A stretch of 64,000 nucleotides of DNA from Aliirhizobium wenxiniae (GTDB lineage: Bacteria > Pseudomonadota > Alphaproteobacteria > Rhizobiales > Rhizobiaceae), in contig NZ_JACHEG010000001.1 in NCBI RefSeq assembly GCF_014201355.1, positions 558,001 to 622,000 on the forward strand. Reading direction: 5' to 3'. Shown here one piece after another: positions 40,835 through 49,507 of this stretch. A program made the position numbers and the translations under genes. The notes beneath the pieces were generated by a model. It saw only the letters and a list, made by a program, of their open reading frames with translations. It was not told where the DNA came from and searched no databases. Position 1 is the first letter of the stretch; each line of letters begins with the position of its first letter.

Positions 40835-41677
40835 CTAACGCGGCACCGCAGGGCACGGATCCTGCTGTGTCTTCAGCAACTCCAGCTTCACCAGGCTGCC
40901 TTCCAGCGAAAAATCACCGTAATCCATGGTCAGATCACGGGTTATGCCGTTCTCGTAGAGCTTGAACGACATATTGTAGACGGGCATCGGATCGCCTGCG
41001 GCACCATCATTGAAATAGGCGATCGTCACTGGCCAGTAGGGGGTCTTGGCAAACTCGCCTGCGGCACCGGCTTCGGTATCGCCTTTTTCCGGCGTCTCCG
41101 CCTTGCCGATCACGGTTGAGGTCAGAAGTGCCTGATCGCCGTTTTCTGACCCATCGAAGACGCGCGTCTCAAAGATACGTTTGTTGTCCTTGGCCTGTTG
41201 AATGATGTCGAGCATATGACTGGTCGGGAACGCGCTTGCCGGCAGATCCACTTCTCTGCCATTTGCCCCCTGCAGCTCGACCTTCACCCCGCTCTCGCCT
41301 TCGCTCGCATCGCCGGTCACGCTCTTGTCGAGTTGCTCATCGGTGAAGGACTTGGTCTCGAAATGAAACTGCTTTGCGGAAAGATCTTCGAACGTCTTGG
41401 TCTGCTGGTCGCTGACACGCGTTTCCTCGCCCGTGCTGATCTTGGTAACGAGGCGGAAATTGGTCGTGAAGCCCGTGCAAGCAGAACCGTTGAATTCATA
41501 GACCATACGGCCGAACATGCCCTCGATACCGGAGCGCTCGGACGCGTCCTTGAGCTTGAGGTCGTAGACCGCCCTGTGAGGAATAAGCAGGCGTGCAGCA
41601 CTATCGGCGCTGATCGGCGCAGCGGAGGCGACACCGGCACTGGTGACGAGGGACAGCGCGAGGCTCGTGCGCAGCAT
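40835..41677 (-). CDS. eipB: Cell envelope integrity protein EipB (DUF1849)
   Basis: A 280-residue periplasmic protein. Signal peptide of about 19 residues (cleavage after ASA). The DUF1849 pattern is clear: HRAVYDLKLKDASERSGIEG near residue 34, then beta-rich sequence. Two cysteines, C67 (NGSACTGF) and C275 (DPCPAVPR), match the disulfide pair of Brucella EipB, a spiral beta-sheet protein needed for envelope integrity. It is divergent from ridA and followed by the 65-residue gene. Confidence 0.9.
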   Translation of the reverse strand: MLRTSLALSLVTSAGVASAAPISADSAARLLIPHRAVYDLKLKDASERSGIEGMFGRMVYEFNGSACTGFTTNFRLVTKISTGEETRVSDQQTKTFEDLSAKQFHFETKSFTDEQLDKSVTGDASEGESGVKVELQGANGREVDLPASAFPTSHMLDIIQQAKDNKRIFETRVFDGSENGDQALLTSTVIGKAETPEKGDTEAGAAGEFAKTPYWPVTIAYFNDGAAGDPMPVYNMSFKLYENGITRDLTMDYGDFSLEGSLVKLELLKTQQDPCPAVPR

Positions 41678-41786
41678 TCATATTCTCCTGTTGGACTCGG
41701 GCGCGGGTGTTATAAGAACGCCATCAGCCAAGGTTATGACCTTGATGAAGGATTTTTGTACGCTTGACAACAAACCGGAGACCGAA

Positions 41787-42257
41787 ATGTCCGATGCCAT
41801 CGAAAGCCGCCTGAAGGAACTTGGAATTACCCTCCCCGTGGCAGCGGCACCCGCCGCCAACTACGTGTCCTACGTCATCAGCGGCAACATGCTTTACATC
41901 TCCGGACAGTTGCCGACCGAAAATGGCAAGCTTGAGATCAAGGGTCTGGTCGGCAGTGACGTTGATGTGACAACGGCGAGCCGCGCAGCCGAACTTTGCG
42001 CCATCAACATCCTGTCGCAGGCAAAGGCAGCACTCGGCGGCGATCTCGGCAAGATCAAGCGCGTCGTAAAGCTGTCGAGCTTTGTCGCCTCCGCTCCCGG
42101 TTTCACCGATCAGCATATCGTCACCAACGGCGCGTCGAACCTGATCGCCAATGTTCTCGGCGAAGCCGGTAAGCATGCTCGCGCAGCCGTCGGCATGGCC
42201 GCGCTGCCGCTCAACGCCGCCGTGGAAATCGAAGCCGTCATAGAGATCGAAGCATGA
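41787..42257 (+). CDS. RidA family (YjgF/YER057c/UK114) protein
   Basis: A 156-residue enamine/imine deaminase-family protein, longer than E. coli RidA and of the plant-type/COG0251 variant (NYVSYVISGNMLYISGQLPT; ARAAVGMAALPLNAAVEIEA with the family arginine). The start at 41787 follows GGAGACCGAA. The frame continuing upstream to 41643 overlaps the divergent eipB start and is rejected. Four-base overlap with the glycerophosphodiesterase gene. Likely clears reactive enamine intermediates; substrate unknown. Confidence 0.92.
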   Translation: MSDAIESRLKELGITLPVAAAPAANYVSYVISGNMLYISGQLPTENGKLEIKGLVGSDVDVTTASRAAELCAINILSQAKAALGGDLGKIKRVVKLSSFVASAPGFTDQHIVTNGASNLIANVLGEAGKHARAAVGMAALPLNAAVEIEAVIEIEA

Positions 42258-42994
42258 CATCGCAAAATTCTGGCGCATCCTGGCTCAAGGACCTGCCGGT
42301 CGCGCATCGCGGCTATCACGACATGAACAAGGCCGTCTGGGAGAACTCTCTCTCGGCCTTCGCCCGCGCTGCGGATGCCGGCTTTGCCATCGAGTGCGAC
42401 CTGCAGCTCTCCGCAGACAGTATCCCAATGGTCTTCCACGACGACAAGCTTGAGCGCGTCTGCGGCATCAAGGGCGATGTGCGCGAACGCACCGCCTCTG
42501 AACTCGGCCTTCTGTCGATCGGCGGCACCGCCGACAGTATCCCGACCTTGAAGCAGATGCTCAAACTGGTCGACGGTCGCGTACCGCTGGTCATCGAATT
42601 GAAGGGTCGCAACGCCGAAGAGGATAGCGGCTTCGTCGACATCGTTCTTGAGGAGCTGGAAGGCTACAAGGGCAAGGTCGCATTGATGAGCTTCGACCAT
42701 CACCTGATCCGCGACCTGAAGACGGTCGACGCCCCCTATCCGATCGGCCTCACCGCTGAGGGCAGCCAGCCGGAAGAGTTCTTCAAGCATGACGAAATGA
42801 CCCAGCTAGGTCTCGATTTCATCTCCTATCACTGGTCCGACCTGCCTAACAGCTTCGTCACCGCCCAGAGACAGGCCGGCATTGTGTTAATCACCTGGAC
42901 TGTCAGGGATGAAAACGCGCGCGAGGCTACCTATAAATATGCAGATCAGATGACGTTCGAAGGGTTTGACCCGCGCACGTCGCCCACTGCATAA
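42254..42994 (+). CDS. ugpQ: Glycerophosphodiester phosphodiesterase
   Basis: A 246-residue cytoplasmic GDPD enzyme that hydrolyses glycerophosphodiesters to glycerol 3-phosphate and alcohol. Catalytic signature VAHRGYHDMNKAVWENSLSA with His-Arg and later ECDLQLSAD (metal Glu/Asp) and VFHDDKLERVCG. No signal peptide. Coupled to ridA by ATGA overlap and followed by an acyltransferase gene nine bases later. Confidence 0.92.
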   Translation: MTSQNSGASWLKDLPVAHRGYHDMNKAVWENSLSAFARAADAGFAIECDLQLSADSIPMVFHDDKLERVCGIKGDVRERTASELGLLSIGGTADSIPTLKQMLKLVDGRVPLVIELKGRNAEEDSGFVDIVLEELEGYKGKVALMSFDHHLIRDLKTVDAPYPIGLTAEGSQPEEFFKHDEMTQLGLDFISYHWSDLPNSFVTAQRQAGIVLITWTVRDENAREATYKYADQMTFEGFDPRTSPTA

Positions 42995-43003
42995 TTCAGG
43001 TAC

Positions 43004-44200
43004 ATGGCCGGTAATCTTTCAATCCGCATCGAACAATCCTTTGCCGCGATCAGCCCTGAAAGCTGGTCGCGGCTTGCGGGTGCTTCACGGGAAAGCTCCT
43101 CAGCAGCGGTCCCGTACAATCCGTTTCTGTCACATGCCTTCCTTTCGTCGCTGGAACAATCCGGATCAGCCACGGCCAAGACCGGATGGCATGGGCATCA
43201 CCTGCTGCTCGAAACCGAAGAAGGCATGCTGATCGGCGCAATCCCCGCCTACCTGAAAAGCCATAGCCAGGGTGAATATGTCTTCGACCATGGCTGGGCG
43301 GACGCCTTCGAGCGGGCTGGCGGACGTTATTATCCGAAACTGCAATGCGCCATTCCCTTCACGCCTGCCACCGGCCCTCGCCTGCTGGTTGCTTCCGGTG
43401 ATGACCGAGAGACGATGCAGGCGACACTTGCTGCCGGTCTCCAGGAAGTGACACGGCAACTTGGGATATCGTCGGCGCACGTAACCTTCGTGCCGGAAAA
43501 CGAGGTCGAGGTCTTCGAGGAGGCCGACTACCTACACCGGACCGACCAGCAATTCCATTTCATCAATGAAGGTTATGCCGATCACGACGCGTTCCTCGAA
43601 ACGCTGGCGTCGCGCAAACGCAAGGCGCTGAAGAAGGAACGTCGTGCTGCACTGGAAAACGGCATCTCGATCGACTGGCTGACCGGCTCCGACCTGACAG
43701 AGGATATCTGGGACCAGTTCTTCGCCTTCTACATGGATACCGGTGGCAGAAAATGGGGTCGACCGTACCTGACCCGCAGCTTCTACTCGATGATCAGCAG
43801 CCGCATGGCCGACGACATCCTGCTGGTCATGGCAAAACGCGACGGTCGTTACATCGCCGGCGCGATCAATTTCATTGGCGGCGATACGCTCTATGGCCGA
43901 CACTGGGGCTGCATAGAGGATCATCCCTTCCTGCATTTCGAAGTCTGTTATCATCAGGCGATAGACTTCGCGCTTACCAGGGGATTGAAGCGCGTCGAAG
44001 CCGGCGCCCAGGGCGAACATAAACTCGCCCGCGGCTACCTTCCCGTCACCACCCATTCCATGCACTACATCGCTCATCCGGGCCTGCGCCGCGCGATCTC
44101 CGACTATCTCGATCGCGAACGGCAGGAGGTGGACGGCATGAACGAATACCTGTCCGAGCACAGCCCTTTCCGAAAAGGCGAGCGGCAGCAGGATGATTGA
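43004..44200 (+). CDS. COG3146 family GNAT/FemAB-like acyltransferase
   Basis: A 398-residue protein of the peptidogalycan biosynthesis/recognition (DUF482, COG3146) family: NPFLSHAFLSSLEQSG near residue 40, a GNAT-type FNRFAY-like core with KRKALKKERRAAL, and GINFIGGD-like AGAINFIGGDTLYGRHWG. The C-terminal EGAQGEHK-like motif is VEAGAQGEHKLARGYLP. Family enzymes are thought to transfer aminoacyl or acyl groups; the substrate is unknown. Same strand and probably same transcript as ridA-ugpQ. Confidence 0.88.
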   Translation: MAGNLSIRIEQSFAAISPESWSRLAGASRESSSAAVPYNPFLSHAFLSSLEQSGSATAKTGWHGHHLLLETEEGMLIGAIPAYLKSHSQGEYVFDHGWADAFERAGGRYYPKLQCAIPFTPATGPRLLVASGDDRETMQATLAAGLQEVTRQLGISSAHVTFVPENEVEVFEEADYLHRTDQQFHFINEGYADHDAFLETLASRKRKALKKERRAALENGISIDWLTGSDLTEDIWDQFFAFYMDTGGRKWGRPYLTRSFYSMISSRMADDILLVMAKRDGRYIAGAINFIGGDTLYGRHWGCIEDHPFLHFEVCYHQAIDFALTRGLKRVEAGAQGEHKLARGYLPVTTHSMHYIAHPGLRRAISDYLDRERQEVDGMNEYLSEHSPFRKGERQQDD

Positions 44201-44205
44201 TTGAA

Positions 44206-44248
44206 GCAATTCAGCAAAAGTGGGAACCGGTTTTGCGTTCGGAATTGC
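44206..44248. repeat. Rhizobial intergenic palindromic repeat
   Basis: Nested inverted repeats: GCAATTC (44206-44212) pairs with GAATTGC (44242-44248), and GCAAAA (44214-44219) with TTTTGC (44231-44236), around GTGGGAACCGG. From memory, sequences of this form are scattered in hundreds of copies between genes in Rhizobium and Agrobacterium. It lies just after the acyltransferase stop. Only one copy is seen in this window. Confidence 0.7.
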
Positions 44249-44278
44249 GTTGAAAGAAGCAGATAGGAGAGGACTTCC

Positions 44279-44701
44279 ATGAGCTACGACGACAACAACA
44301 TCTTCGCGAAGATCCTGCGCGGCGAAATCCCTTGCCATCGCGTTTACGAGGATGCCGACACTCTGGCCTTCATGGATGTCATGCCGCAATCTCCAGGTCA
44401 CCTCCTGGTGATACCGAAGACGCCTTCGCGCAATATTCTCGACGCCGACCCGGCCACCCTGTCGAAGGTGATCCCGATCGTGCAGAAGCTTGCCAATGCG
44501 GCCAAGGAAGCCTTTGACGCCGATGGCATCACGGTGACGCAGTTCAACGAACCGGCCGCCGGCCAGACCGTCTACCACCTGCATTTCCATATCATCCCGC
44601 GCTACGAAGGCGCTGGCTTGAAGCCGCATAGCGGCCAGATGGAAGACCATGGCGTGCTGGCCGCCAACGCCAAGAAAGTCGTTGACGCGCTTGGCTTTTG
44701 A
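44279..44701 (+). CDS. HIT family (histidine triad) nucleotide-binding protein
   Basis: A 140-residue Hint-type purine nucleoside phosphoramidase. The triad YHLHFHIIPR (H100, H102, H104) and the N-terminal FAKILRGEIPCHRVYED are diagnostic. Start at 44279 follows GGAGAGGACTTCC. The stop ends one base before the stop of convergent azlD, so the two genes meet without spacer. Substrate likely AMP-lysine or similar adenosine phosphoramidates (family knowledge). Confidence 0.94.
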   Translation: MSYDDNNIFAKILRGEIPCHRVYEDADTLAFMDVMPQSPGHLLVIPKTPSRNILDADPATLSKVIPIVQKLANAAKEAFDADGITVTQFNEPAAGQTVYHLHFHIIPRYEGAGLKPHSGQMEDHGVLAANAKKVVDALGF

Positions 44702-45043
44702 TTAGCGTTCCAGCAGAAACAAACCGGCGACAAGGATGGCGATCGGCGCGATGACACCGACCGCCACCTTCTTGCCTGTCAGCAGAAAAACGCAAAAACC
44801 GATACCCGCGGCAGCGAGCCGAAGCCAGAGCGGCGAATCGGCCAATACCCCTGTCGGAAAGACGATCAGCTTGGCGGTGACTGCCATCACGAGCGCGGTT
44901 GCAACCGCCCTCACCCAGTTCAACGCCTCCGACTCCTCATTCAGCCTATTGCCGGCCAGAACGCCGAGCCAGCGCCAGAAATCCGTTGCGATAAAGCCGG
45001 CAACGACGATCAGGATATAGGTCCAGTATTCCTCCAGCATCAT
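44702..45043 (-). CDS. azlD: AzlD family branched-chain amino acid export subunit
   Basis: A 113-residue membrane protein with four hydrophobic helices (residues about 8-26, 45-64, 70-88, 92-110). Its size, topology and partner match AzlD (COG4392-type), the small subunit of AzlCD exporters of branched-chain amino acids. Its start overlaps the azlC stop by four bases. Confidence 0.85.
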   Translation of the reverse strand: MMLEEYWTYILIVVAGFIATDFWRWLGVLAGNRLNEESEALNWVRAVATALVMAVTAKLIVFPTGVLADSPLWLRLAAAGIGFCVFLLTGKKVAVGVIAPIAILVAGLFLLER

Positions 45044-45795
45044 GCGGCCTCCTCAACGGCACGCCGACGCTGTCGTCTATATCGATCGATGAGATAGGCA
45101 ACGGTTCCGCCACCAAGGCCGGCAATCAACACATCGAACTGCGGGGCGACGAGCGCCAGCAGCGGCCCTGCGGCGATGCCGATGATAAAGGCGAGCTTCA
45201 CGACGAACTGCCTGGAACTCGCCCAGATCGACGAGATGAAATAGACTGGCGTCAGCATGAAGAGCGCACCCGCGACGACCGGCGGAAATTGCGAAACGAT
45301 GCCATAGCTGATGCCGACGATCGCCGCATTGCCGCAGGTGAGTGTGAGGCCGAAACCGGCGAAAAAAGCGACCCGGTGCTGACGCGGCACGTCGCGCAGA
45401 TGTGTCGAGGCGAAAACCCAGGAGGTAATCGCAATGAAATGCGACAAGAACAGAAGCAGCCAGACGGGTGTCTTCTGCGTCCGCATCTCCGGCACAATCG
45501 ACGCTACCATCGGCATCATCCGGATGGCGGACAGGGTGACTGCAAGAAACGACGCAACGATATTGGCGCCGCCGATCATCGAGCCGACGAGGATCATCTG
45601 CGACGGCAAGGCCCAGACACCGAGTGTCATGATCACGGATTCCGCGCGGGTAAGCCCCGCCTGCAACGCAAAAGCGGCAAATCCGACATAGGACGTCATG
45701 AGGATGAGGGCGGGAAGCGACAGGACACCGCGCATGCCCGTCAGGAACCATTTCAAGTTGCCGGGCTCGTTGCGCCGCTCTGCAGACATAGGCAT
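45040..45795 (-). CDS. azlC: AzlC family branched-chain amino acid export permease
   Basis: A 251-residue AzlC protein with six to seven membrane helices, including GVLSLPALILMTSYVGFAAF and LALVAPQFDVLIAGLGGG. It ends in a basic tail (DRYRRQRRRAVEEAA). With AzlD it forms an exporter for branched-chain amino acids or their analogues. Alone on the minus strand, with the clpA terminator upstream. Confidence 0.9.
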   Translation of the reverse strand: MPMSAERRNEPGNLKWFLTGMRGVLSLPALILMTSYVGFAAFALQAGLTRAESVIMTLGVWALPSQMILVGSMIGGANIVASFLAVTLSAIRMMPMVASIVPEMRTQKTPVWLLLFLSHFIAITSWVFASTHLRDVPRQHRVAFFAGFGLTLTCGNAAIVGISYGIVSQFPPVVAGALFMLTPVYFISSIWASSRQFVVKLAFIIGIAAGPLLALVAPQFDVLIAGLGGGTVAYLIDRYRRQRRRAVEEAA

Positions 45796-45830
45796 TCCAT
45801 TTGCTGTTTATCAAACATGCCTACAAACAC

Positions 45831-45859
45831 AAAGATGCCGGGACAAGCCCGGCATCTTT
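45831..45859 (-). terminator. Terminator of clpA
   Basis: Perfect 12-bp stem AAAGATGCCGGG / CCCGGCATCTTT with a five-base loop, 23 bases after the clpA stop and followed on the minus strand by GTGTTTG. Separates clpA from azlC. Confidence 0.85.
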
Positions 45860-45881
45860 CATTCAATCGATATGAGAGCAA

Positions 45882-48419
45882 TTACTTGCTCTTCGGCACA
45901 CGCGGAACTGTGCTGCTCTTGCGTGGCTTAGGCGCTTCTTCGGCGATCACGTCGCCGTCGTCATCGGCCTTGGCTTTCGCTGCTGCACCTTTACCGCCAT
46001 CCTTGCCCTTGGGCGAGGACTTCTTGGCTGCCTTGGGCTTGGCAACCTTGGCCTTTGCCTCTTCGGCTGCTTCCTTCACCTCGGCCTCAGGCTTGGGCTT
46101 CACCGGCACGGCTTCCGGAATGGAATCGAGCACCAGCTTGTCCTTGCCGTTGTCGTCCTTGCCGACCGTGACGCGGACCACACCACCCTTGCGCAGAGCC
46201 CCGAACAGGATCTCGTTGGCGAGCGGCTTCTTGATGTATTCCTGGATCACACGAGACAATGGACGCGCGCCCATCTTCTCGTCGTAACCCTTGTCGGCCA
46301 GCCAGGCGATCGCATCCTCATGCAGGTCGAACGTAACGTTGCGTTCGGACAGCTGGGTTTCCAGCTGCATGACAAACTTCTGCACGACCTGATGGATGAC
46401 GGCCGTCGGCAGCGGCGCGAACGGGATCGTCGCGTCGAGACGGTTGCGGAATTCCGGCGTGAACAATTTGTTCAGCGCCTCCTCGTCTTCGCCTGTGCGC
46501 TTGGACGAACCGAAGCCGAAGGCGGCCTTGGCCATTTCCGAAGCGCCCGCATTGGTCGTCATGATCAGGATGACATTGCGGAAGTCGATCTTCTTGCCGT
46601 TGTGGTCGGTCAGCGAACCGTGGTCCATGACCTGCAGCAGGATATTGTAGATATCCGGATGCGCCTTCTCGATTTCGTCGAGAAGCAGCACGCTGTGCGG
46701 ATGCTGATCGACCTGATCGGTCAGAAGACCGCCCTGATCGAAGCCGACATAACCGGGAGGTGCGCCGAGCAGTCTGGAGACCGTGTGGCGTTCCATATAT
46801 TCCGACATGTCGAAGCGCAGCAGTTCCACGCCGAGCGAGGCTGCAAGCTGCTTGGCCACTTCCGTCTTGCCGACGCCCGTCGGGCCGGAGAAGACGTAGG
46901 AACCGATCGGCTTGTTCGGCTCGCGAAGGCCGGCACGCGCCAGCTTGATCGCGGTCGAAAGAGCTTCGATCGCCGCATCCTGGCCATAGACGACAGACCG
47001 CAATTCCTTTTCCAGATTGGCGAGAACAGCCTCGTCATCCTTGGAAACGGTTTTCGGCGGTATCCGCGCCATCGTCGCGATGGTTGCCTCGATCTCCTTC
47101 TCGGTGATCAGCTTGCGGCGCTTGGAGGCCGGCAGCAGCATCTGCGCCGCACCGGTCTCGTCGATCACGTCGATCGCCTTGTCCGGCAGTTTGCGGTCGG
47201 AGATGTAGCGGGCCGACAGTTCGACGGCCGACTTGATCGCCTCGTTGGTATAACGAAGCTTGTGGTAGTCCTCGAAATAGGGCTTCAGGCCCTTCATGAT
47301 CTCGATCGCATCGACGATCGACGGCTCATTGACGTCGATCTTCTGGAAACGGCGGACCAGAGCCCGGTCCTTTTCGAAGAACTGGCGATATTCCTTGTAG
47401 GTGGTCGAACCGATGCAGCGGATCTGCCCAGAGGACAGAGCCGGCTTCAGCAGGTTGGACGCATCCATGGCGCCGCCCGATGTCGCACCGGCGCCGATCA
47501 CCGTGTGGATCTCGTCGATGAAGAGAACCGCACCCGGAAAATCTTCCAGTTCTTTGACGACTTGCTTCAGACGCTCTTCGAAGTCACCGCGATAACGGGT
47601 GCCGGCAAGCAGCGTGCCCATATCGAGCGAGAAGATCGTCGCATCGGCGAGCGCTTCAGGCACCTTGCCTTCAACGATGCGCTTGGCGAGACCTTCGGCG
47701 ATCGCGGTTTTGCCCACGCCCGGATCACCCACATAGAGCGGGTTGTTCTTGGAGCGACGGCACAGGACCTGGATCGTCCGATTGACTTCCAAATGGCGAC
47801 CGATCAGCGGATCGATGCGCCCATCCTTGGCCTTGTCGTTCAGATTGACGCAGTAGGCCTTGAGCGCGTCCTGAGGCTTCTTGGCTGCACCTTCTTCCGA
47901 CTCTCCGCCTCCACGCGATGGCTTGGCCTCGGAATCAGGCTCTTCGGAACCGCGAGGCGTGCGGGACTGGGAGGAACCCGGGCGCTTGCCGATACCGTGA
48001 GAGATATAATTGACCGCGTCGTAACGGGTCATCTCCTGCTCCTGCAGGAAGAATGCAGCATGACTTTCGCGCTCGGCGAAGATCGCCACAAGCACATTGG
48101 CACCAGTTACTTCTTCACGACCGGAAGACTGGACATGGATGACAGCCCGCTGGATGACACGCTGGAAGCCGGAGGTAGGCTTCGAGTCTTCGTCATAGCC
48201 GGTCACGAGGTTGGCAAGTTCATTGTCGACATAATCGGCAACGGTCTTGCGCAGGTTTTCAAGGTTGACGTTACAAGCGCCCATGACCGCCGCCGCATCC
48301 GCGTCATCAATCAACGCGAGAAGCAGATGTTCGAGCGTAGCATATTCGTGATGCCGCTCGTTGGCGAAGGTCAGTGCCTGATGCAGCGCCTTTTCAAGAC
48401 TAGGCGAAAATGTGGGCAC
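45882..48419 (-). CDS. clpA: ATP-dependent Clp protease ATP-binding subunit ClpA (GTG start)
   Basis: An 845-residue AAA+ unfoldase. It has an N-terminal Clp-N domain (FSPSLEKALHQALTFANERH) with a later charged linker (about 150-195), AAA-1 with Walker A GDPGVGKT, AAA-2 with GPTGVGKT, and a tripeptide-loop-bearing C-terminal region for ClpP. A rhizobial-style Lys/Ala/Glu-rich tail of about 90 residues follows. The start is GTG at 48419 (behind GAGGAACCCGAC), because the longer frame to 48479 begins inside the clpS gene and homologues start with this FSPSLEKAL segment. Adaptor gene clpS is directly upstream. Confidence 0.96.
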   Translation of the reverse strand: MPTFSPSLEKALHQALTFANERHHEYATLEHLLLALIDDADAAAVMGACNVNLENLRKTVADYVDNELANLVTGYDEDSKPTSGFQRVIQRAVIHVQSSGREEVTGANVLVAIFAERESHAAFFLQEQEMTRYDAVNYISHGIGKRPGSSQSRTPRGSEEPDSEAKPSRGGGESEEGAAKKPQDALKAYCVNLNDKAKDGRIDPLIGRHLEVNRTIQVLCRRSKNNPLYVGDPGVGKTAIAEGLAKRIVEGKVPEALADATIFSLDMGTLLAGTRYRGDFEERLKQVVKELEDFPGAVLFIDEIHTVIGAGATSGGAMDASNLLKPALSSGQIRCIGSTTYKEYRQFFEKDRALVRRFQKIDVNEPSIVDAIEIMKGLKPYFEDYHKLRYTNEAIKSAVELSARYISDRKLPDKAIDVIDETGAAQMLLPASKRRKLITEKEIEATIATMARIPPKTVSKDDEAVLANLEKELRSVVYGQDAAIEALSTAIKLARAGLREPNKPIGSYVFSGPTGVGKTEVAKQLAASLGVELLRFDMSEYMERHTVSRLLGAPPGYVGFDQGGLLTDQVDQHPHSVLLLDEIEKAHPDIYNILLQVMDHGSLTDHNGKKIDFRNVILIMTTNAGASEMAKAAFGFGSSKRTGEDEEALNKLFTPEFRNRLDATIPFAPLPTAVIHQVVQKFVMQLETQLSERNVTFDLHEDAIAWLADKGYDEKMGARPLSRVIQEYIKKPLANEILFGALRKGGVVRVTVGKDDNGKDKLVLDSIPEAVPVKPKPEAEVKEAAEEAKAKVAKPKAAKKSSPKGKDGGKGAAAKAKADDDGDVIAEEAPKPRKSSTVPRVPKSK

Positions 48420-48429
48420 GTCGGGTTCC

Positions 48430-48786
48430 TCACTTCTTTTCCATGACACATTGTAGCGGATGCTGATGCTGTCTGGCAAAATCCATTACCTGGCTCACCT
48501 TCGTTTCCGCTACTTCGTAGGTATAAATGCCGCATTCACCCACTCCATGGTTATGAACGTGGAGCATTATGAGTGTGGCAGCCTCCCTGTCCTTCTGAAA
48601 GAACCGCTCCAATATGTGGATGACGAAATCCATCGGGGTGTAGTCGTCATTCAAGAGGAGTACGCGATACAGGTTCGGACGTTTCGTCTTGGGCTTGGTA
48701 CGCGTGATGACCGAGGTTCCGCGGTTGGCGTTATCCCCGTCACCATCTTTTTCTTTTTCCATCGAGATCGGCAGTGCGATCATCAT
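48430..48786 (-). CDS. clpS: ClpA adaptor protein ClpS
   Basis: A 118-residue adaptor that brings N-degron substrates to ClpA. Core motif [20 protein letters not shown] and the substrate/ClpA contact [21 protein letters not shown]. The N-terminal extension (about 30 residues) is lysine-rich and unstructured. Translation may start at 48786, 48783 or the third Met (48762). clpS lies 11 bases before clpA; together they form one unit, with no clpP in the window. Confidence 0.95.
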   Translation of the reverse strand: MMIALPISMEKEKDGDGDNANRGTSVITRTKPKTKRPNLYRVLLLNDDYTPMDFVIHILERFFQKDREAATLIMLHVHNHGVGECGIYTYEVAETKVSQVMDFARQHQHPLQCVMEKK

Positions 48787-49132
48787 TCATCATCCCCAGG
48801 TGCCGACAACCAATTGAACATTGCGGTCTGCCGGACTCCAGTCTTACTAACTTAGTCCATTGGACACAGATTTTAAGCCCCCTTTGCGGCGGCGCAATCA
48901 CTATTCCGCCAGAGAGCCGTCCAACCTGCAAAAATTAACACCCATCAGCCCATCGGATGCAAACGCCAAGCAACCGCACCTGACGATTGTCAGTGACGAA
49001 GACATTAAATGGCGGTGTGGGTTAATCTCACAGGGACGACCCGATAAGGCCGCTCCCTATTAATGGGATTGCGCTCGCCGCGTTACAAGAGGCGAACGAG
49101 CGATAACGGCGGACCTAAGGCAGAATCAAAAA
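48787..49132. other. Intergenic region upstream of clpS
   Basis: About 350 bases between clpS (minus) and the terminator of the DUF3126 gene (minus). It should hold the clpS promoter. It contains GTCCA-T-TGGAC (48856-48866), an 11-base palindrome. A 67-codon plus-strand frame at 48860 has no ribosome site and unremarkable residues, so I do not call it. Nothing else is supported. Confidence 0.5.
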
Positions 49133-49151
49133 GCGGGCCCAAGCGGCCCGC
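49128..49151 (-). terminator. Terminator of the DUF3126 gene
   Basis: GCGGGCC, five-base loop, GGCCCGC (49133-49151), followed on the minus strand by TTTTTGATTC. It lies about 20 bases after the stop at 49174. Confidence 0.88.
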
Positions 49152-49173
49152 CTGAATGCTTTGGCACCAATAC

Positions 49174-49380
49174 TCAGTCGAGATCGACGTCGAGGATGGC
49201 CATCGAGAAATTGTAGGAGCGCTCGTCGTCCTCGTCATCTACATAGACGACACCGAGAAACTCTTCACCCAGATAGACCTCTGCCGAATCGTCCTTGCGC
49301 GGCCGTGCCTTGACAACGATCTGCGGATTCAAAAGGCGCTTGAAGTAAGCGTCGATTTTCTTGATTTCGTCGGGCTTCAC
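49174..49380 (-). CDS. DUF3126 family protein
   Basis: A 68-residue acidic protein: KPDEIKKIDAYFKRLLNPQI, then a strand-rich middle with EVYLGEEFLGVVYVDDED and an acidic end (AILDVDLD). It belongs to the DUF3126 family of alphaproteobacterial proteins with unknown function. It sits alone between cysE and clpS on the minus strand, with a clear terminator after it. Confidence 0.85.
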   Translation of the reverse strand: MKPDEIKKIDAYFKRLLNPQIVVKARPRKDDSAEVYLGEEFLGVVYVDDEDDERSYNFSMAILDVDLD

Positions 49381-49440
49381 GACAATCTCCGTTTTCTATT
49401 CACGTTGCCGCGCTTGTTGCATGCGACCGCGGCAAAAGTA

Positions 49441-49469
49441 AAGCCGACAAGCCTTGGGCCTGCCGGCTT
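49441..49469 (-). terminator. Terminator of cysE
   Basis: A 13-base imperfect stem (two mismatches) with a TTG loop, 38 bases after the cysE stop and followed on the minus strand by TTTACTTTTG. Confidence 0.75.
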
Positions 49470-49507
49470 CGACGATTATCCACCGGCGTTTCCATGGCCG
49501 GCAGCAC

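Noticed and set aside
46320..48446. A 708-codon plus-strand frame opposite clpA
   Set aside because: Antisense shadow of clpA; no domains, no ribosome site.
48860..49063. A 67-codon plus-strand frame upstream of clpS
   Set aside because: No ribosome site, no pattern of conserved residues, and it lies in the promoter region of clpS.
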